The notes under the pieces are model-generated. The model was given only the letters and a program-made list of their open reading frames with translations. It was not told where the DNA came from and did not search any database. Below are positions 60,580 through 64,000 of a DNA stretch of 64,000 bases, one piece after another. The translations under genes and the position numbers were made by a program. The DNA is from Channa striata. Its lineage: Eukaryota; Chordata; Actinopteri; Anabantiformes; Channidae. The DNA is taken from NCBI GenBank assembly GCA_033026295.1, contig CM065183.1, positions 2,418,001 to 2,482,000 of the forward strand, written 5' to 3'. Position 1 is the stretch's first letter. Each line of letters opens with the position of its first letter.

Positions 60580-60720
60580 TCCTCTCTTTCTCTTGTTTGA
60601 TGTGTTTGCCTTCACGGCTTCTGAGCGCTCTCTAATTCCATCTGGCCACAACAGAGAAGGCGGCGCCGTGAGAAAAAGCATTTCCATATGTGCAAATTAG
60701 CCCACCCCCCTACACACACC
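60580..60720. promoter_or_regulatory. Candidate conserved non-coding element
   Basis: A unique block with CTCTCTAATTCCATCTGG (an E-box-like CATCTG), AAGGCGGCGCCGTGAG (containing the palindrome GGCGCC) and ATATGTGCAAATTAGCCC (POU-like GCAAAT next to a TTAG core). Texture only. Confidence 0.3.
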
Positions 60721-60936
60721 CGTCCCTCGCAAACCCCACCTTTACACACATGCAGACACAAGCATCACCTAGCTCTCCTACATATTGTCTGCCAAGTCTG
60801 GTAGCGGTGATCAAGGGGAGGTGTTTGTTGGCCCCAGGTCTGTGCCTGTAACTTGTCGGGACTTTTCAGATCCACATCAACAAATAAAACATGGGGAAAT
60901 AATCATAATTAATAATATAATGACAAGCAGATATTA

Positions 60937-60963
60937 CTACTATTATTATTATTATTATTATTT
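60937..60963. repeat. (ATT)n microsatellite
   Basis: About nine ATT units in an AT-rich context; translates as poly-Tyr by chance. Confidence 0.93.
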
Positions 60964-61004
60964 TCTAAATTGCATGTGCTGATTATGACAATTATCTTCG
61001 ATGA

Positions 61005-61220
61005 AAAAAAAAATCACCTGCAGCTTTATTACCTGTGCTCGGGTTCCATCTGCAATCCCACTGGTGAATTACAATTTCCCCACTCACAGCGTGCATCTGA
61101 AAAGCAAGCGTTAGCAGTTCATTTGGTCTGAAGAAAAAGAAAGGATGAGCAGACAGACACACAATGACAATTAAAGCCGTCCATTCCAGCCTTCGAGTTG
61201 ATGAAGCGCCCAATTCCTCC
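61005..61220. promoter_or_regulatory. Candidate conserved non-coding element
   Basis: Contains CTGCAGCTTTATTACCTG, GGTGAATTACAATTTCCC and GACAATTAAAGCCG. Unique, and no coding signal. Confidence 0.33.
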
Positions 61221-61224
61221 CCAC

Positions 61225-61425
61225 CTCTCCTCGCTGCCGTCGCCTCTGTTTTTGCGGTTCTCAGTGGTCTTTCTGTGTGAAATGATAAAGAACATTAGTA
61301 AACCAAATTGAATGTTTTCATTTTATTAATATGTGTTCAATGTGTGATGCAGCTGCAGTTTAGGAAAATCATTTCCAAATGATAGGGTTGTCATATTTTG
61401 CATGTCCATCACCTGTTCTACATTG
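61225..61425. other. Spacer
   Basis: AT-rich spacer between two candidate elements; nothing seen. Confidence 0.5.
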
Positions 61426-61429
61426 TCCC

Positions 61430-61740
61430 TTCACACGGCGCTGAAAGAATGCAGCATGGCTGACAATGATGCATGCACATTACGGCTGCGTCTTTTCCTC
61501 AGCGTGTACGTCGGTGTCATTCATGACACAAACAGCTTCATTTTGTCTTGGTAAACGGGGATCATTCAATCAATGCCTCTTTGTAAGCAAGTCTAAGACA
61601 GCCAGCTAGATTGTGACATATGGAGAGATCTCACCTTGTGCGTGGTCAATACTACCGCCTCTGATCGGTCGTGCCATTAAAGCCAAACTAATAGCTCCAG
61701 GTGACATTGGAATGTCATTTTTGTATGAATGCGTGTCCGT
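61430..61740. promoter_or_regulatory. Candidate conserved non-coding element
   Basis: Contains GTGTCATTCATGACAC (a near-palindrome), ATCATTCAATCAATGCC (PBX/HOX-like), CAGCCAGCTAGATTGTGAC and GTGCCATTAAAGCC. Unique and non-coding. The minus-strand frame across it shows no domain. Confidence 0.33.
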
Positions 61741-61744
61741 GTGT

Positions 61745-62585
61745 GAAGATTTTGCTTGTGATTGAAGCCAAATATGTGTCAATTTCTTTGTCTCTGCTTG
61801 TCCTCTATGCACACACGCACACACATTTTCCTTCCAGTGGCTAAAATAGTCCTCATAGTCTCGACTAATGTAGCACGTGGGCATAAAGGTGAGGCAGCTA
61901 AAGCTCCCTGACTTCTTACCATGCAAACTGAAAATGCAAATGTGTTTCTTTAAAATGTAAACACAAGTATGTTTGATGGAACATATGTTTAGAATGAAAG
62001 TGTTTGTGGTATGTTGTCGGGTTCAGCTTAAAAAACACTGGTTAAGAACAAGGAAGGATAGTTGTAAGATAGTAAAGTAACTATTAGGATTTTCACCATA
62101 TTTGTATTTGTCTTGCATTAAGCCTTGTGCTGGTTTAGTTTTGGATAGACAAATTGGGGGGTGGGACAACTCGGATAAAAATGAACAGATGTTAAGCTCA
62201 GCTCAAACACAAACCGGTGCTTTAATATTTGTTAGTGTATTTTAATCAAGACATATTGCCATAAAGCACATTTAATTCAAAGAAATTATAGTTTCAAGAT
62301 GCATATTTCAAGATGGCCTCATGAAATATGCACTCTAAATGCTACAACCTGTAGTCCTTTTTACTAGCCCGCAGGCATGTAAGCACACAGTCCTTCGGAC
62401 TGGTGATTGGCTGTCAGGCCCCCAATTTTCACCCAAAACTCACCACTTCTTTGCCAAAGCCAAGTAGCTTGACAGTGGCAGCAGCAGGGTTGGTAGCATC
62501 CGAGTTCAAACAGCTGGCGGTGATTTTTGGTCACCAGTGGCAACCATCCACTTGACCTCTGAATGTTCCAGCAGAGAAGATCACA
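61745..62585. other. Non-coding sequence
   Basis: I see no gene. A GC-richer stretch lies at 62380-62540, but I cannot interpret it. Confidence 0.5.
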
Positions 62586-62589
62586 AGAT

Positions 62590-62700
62590 GGGGGCCGTCA
62601 TCAATTATAAGGCAATGAAGCAGCCATCAGAGGGTGGGCGCGGGAAATGACTTCCCAAAACAGTATATGAGAGCTGGCCTGAAGGGGCTTTGTGTGAGTA
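62590..62700. promoter_or_regulatory. Candidate conserved non-coding element
   Basis: Contains GGGGGCCGTCATCAATTATA and AAGGCAATGAAGCAGCC in unique sequence. Short, texture-based call. Confidence 0.22.
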
Positions 62701-62900
62701 AAATGTTTGTGTTCATCAATAAGCATGTGTGTTTTTGAATGTTTGTGTGTGTTACAAGCACAATTGCTGAAAGTGAGGAATAAAAATAAAAGCCTTGAGG
62801 GGTCGGGGGAAATCTTGGGCCCTCATGACCCCTCCTGTGGCTGGGGCCCAGCTGTGATGTGCTGGGCATCTGCCAGCTAGAGGACAGATCTGTCCCCAGC

Positions 62901-62908
<8 letters not shown>

Positions 62909-62944
<36 letters not shown>
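62909..62944. repeat. (CA)n microsatellite
   Basis: About seventeen CA units, preceded by CCACCCACC. Confidence 0.95.
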
Positions 62945-62946
<2 letters not shown>

Positions 62947-63009
62947 TGAGGCTCACACAATGTTAAAAAGACACTCACATACAGACTAACATGTGCACCC
63001 ATGTGTCTT

Positions 63010-63010
<1 letters not shown>

Positions 63011-63052
<42 letters not shown>
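63011..63052. repeat. (CA)n microsatellite
   Basis: About twenty-one CA units, only 66 bases after the previous CA array. The two together generate the Cys-Val frames on the minus strand. Confidence 0.95.
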
Positions 63053-63054
<2 letters not shown>

Positions 63055-63059
63055 TCATT

Positions 63060-63780
63060 TGCAGTGATCTGTGTGTTTGTTTGTTGCATAGGGGCATATC
63101 CTCTCTGAGCATGATAGAGGGCAGTTGTGGTCTGAGGAAAATCCTCTCAGTGCATCTCTGAAGGAGAAAAATCAAATCAAATAAAATCCTTTGTTTCTCC
63201 CAACAACAAACCCAGGAGCCATACTCAACAATCACTCACTCCAATGGCTCACGCAATTGCCAAAGCGATAACATCCTGGGACATAAATAAATAAATAAAA
63301 AGAAATGGGGAGTAAATAAAAGTTCTGTATAATGTAAGAAAACAGACGGGAGCAGTTCAGATGTCTTAACCATTCAGTGTCTCTACATCACATCACATTC
63401 AGTTTGATTAGGACTTAAATTTGAATTTTAAAGAAAACAACATTGAATGTGTCCAATAGTGAATATGACATTCTGGTGTCTTTTGAATAGAAAAACTTGG
63501 AAGCTCACGTTTGTCTTAAATAACATATAACAGTGATGTGATCTTCAAACAACCAAGACAAGTTTGAAATCATCACTGTATTAATTCGAGCGAAACATTT
63601 GTCCCTCACTTAAAACATGATTGTGCCCTGAATCTTTCACATCCATTCTGGGCTCCACTTGCTCTTTAGCTTGGAAAATCATTGTTCTCTGCATAACTAT
63701 AAACCTGAGCTTCACTTACACACTGACGAGCTGAAATTCTTCAGGAGTCTCTGACAGAGGCAAAACTCCTGTTCCCCTCA
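63060..63780. other. Non-coding sequence
   Basis: I see no gene. An ATAA-type run lies at 63282-63298. Confidence 0.5.
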
Positions 63781-63783
63781 GTT

Positions 63784-63999
63784 ATGGCGGGTCACCGTGA
63801 CCCTGACGCAGCAAATCCTGCTTCACTCCATCTGTGGGCTCTTTCTGTGGAATTCAGTGTTTGGTTTACGCCTGATGTAACAGGGGCTCTGCCTTCTAAA
63901 CTGTTCCACCCTTTGACTCGTCTTCCCATACAGGATTTTTCTCCTAAAAGCCCAGAGGATCGTCTAGGTGTGTTGTGCAAGAGCTCAGAGGAGCCCTAA
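63784..63999 (+). other. Unrecognised 71-codon open frame at the window edge
   Basis: ATG to TAA, not low-complexity. The peptide begins MAGHRDPDAANPAS and is rich in Pro, Ser and Leu. I recognise no domain, and the minus strand is also open over the same bases, which argues against a real gene. It might belong to a mobile element continuing past the edge. Confidence 0.12.
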
Positions 64000-64000
64000 C

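Noticed and set aside
62627..63235. Cys-Val-rich minus-strand frames
   Set aside because: Direct translation of two (CA)n microsatellites.
1..64000. CRISPR arrays, operons, ribosome binding sites, bacterial promoters
   Set aside because: No spaced direct repeats and no dense coding; all repeats and composition are those of a fish nuclear genome.
1..64000. Known microRNAs, tRNAs, rRNAs or snRNAs
   Set aside because: I scanned by eye for familiar mature sequences (let-7, miR-9, miR-10, miR-124, miR-137, miR-218) and intact tRNA A/B boxes and found none. A covariance-model search would be needed to exclude others.

Overview
The window reads as nuclear DNA of a teleost fish, probably a percomorph. 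The evidence is the repeat content: L2/CR1-type LINE 3' ends with the fish-style tail, a tRNA-derived SINE of the cichlid AFC type, a decayed Tc1-like transposon, a hAT-type MITE with an 8-bp target duplication, and very abundant (CA)n/(TG)n microsatellites. Base composition changes over short distances between AT-rich filler and GC-richer blocks. I see no bacterial, phage or organellar signal. I cannot name the species or chromosome.

No complete protein-coding gene can be supported. Nearly all open frames are short, lack recognisable domains, run through microsatellites, or overlap each other on both strands, as expected by chance. The one convincing protein-coding tract is the C-terminal end of a LINE ORF2 (8955-9812), which is a retrotransposon remnant. 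A second, more decayed reverse transcriptase fragment lies on the minus strand near 4.4 kb. The window is therefore a gene desert, or part of a very large intron.

Layout. 1-10.9 kb is mostly plain AT-rich sequence with LINE, SINE and microsatellite fragments. From about 10.9 to 34.3 kb, unique GC-richer blocks with homeodomain-like TAAT cores, GATA motifs and no coding potential alternate with microsatellites; these look like conserved non-coding (enhancer-type) elements. 31.3-33.1 kb is AT-rich, with a poly(A) signal and a Pumilio-type motif that resemble a 3' UTR. 34.3-42.3 kb is mostly plain, with a striking 30-bp hairpin, a LINE fragment and a T-rich LTR-like block. 42.4-43.0 kb is another enhancer-like block. 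43.1-54.4 kb holds degraded repeats, the hAT MITE, the Tc1 relic and nested CA/TG inverted repeats. 54.5-56.0 kb and 60.5-62.7 kb hold more enhancer-like blocks, separated by a strand-asymmetric tract (57.9-59.5 kb) that looks like an old degenerate tandem repeat.

Inference: the density of enhancer-like blocks in a gene-free interval fits the regulatory domain of a developmental gene lying outside the window. Conservation cannot be tested from one sequence, so these calls carry low confidence. I found no convincing novel multi-gene system. The observations most worth checking are the 36.0-kb hairpin, the GATA cluster at 15.3-15.5 kb, the CA/TG cruciform near 51.3 kb, and the possible short exon or small membrane peptide near 32.2 kb.
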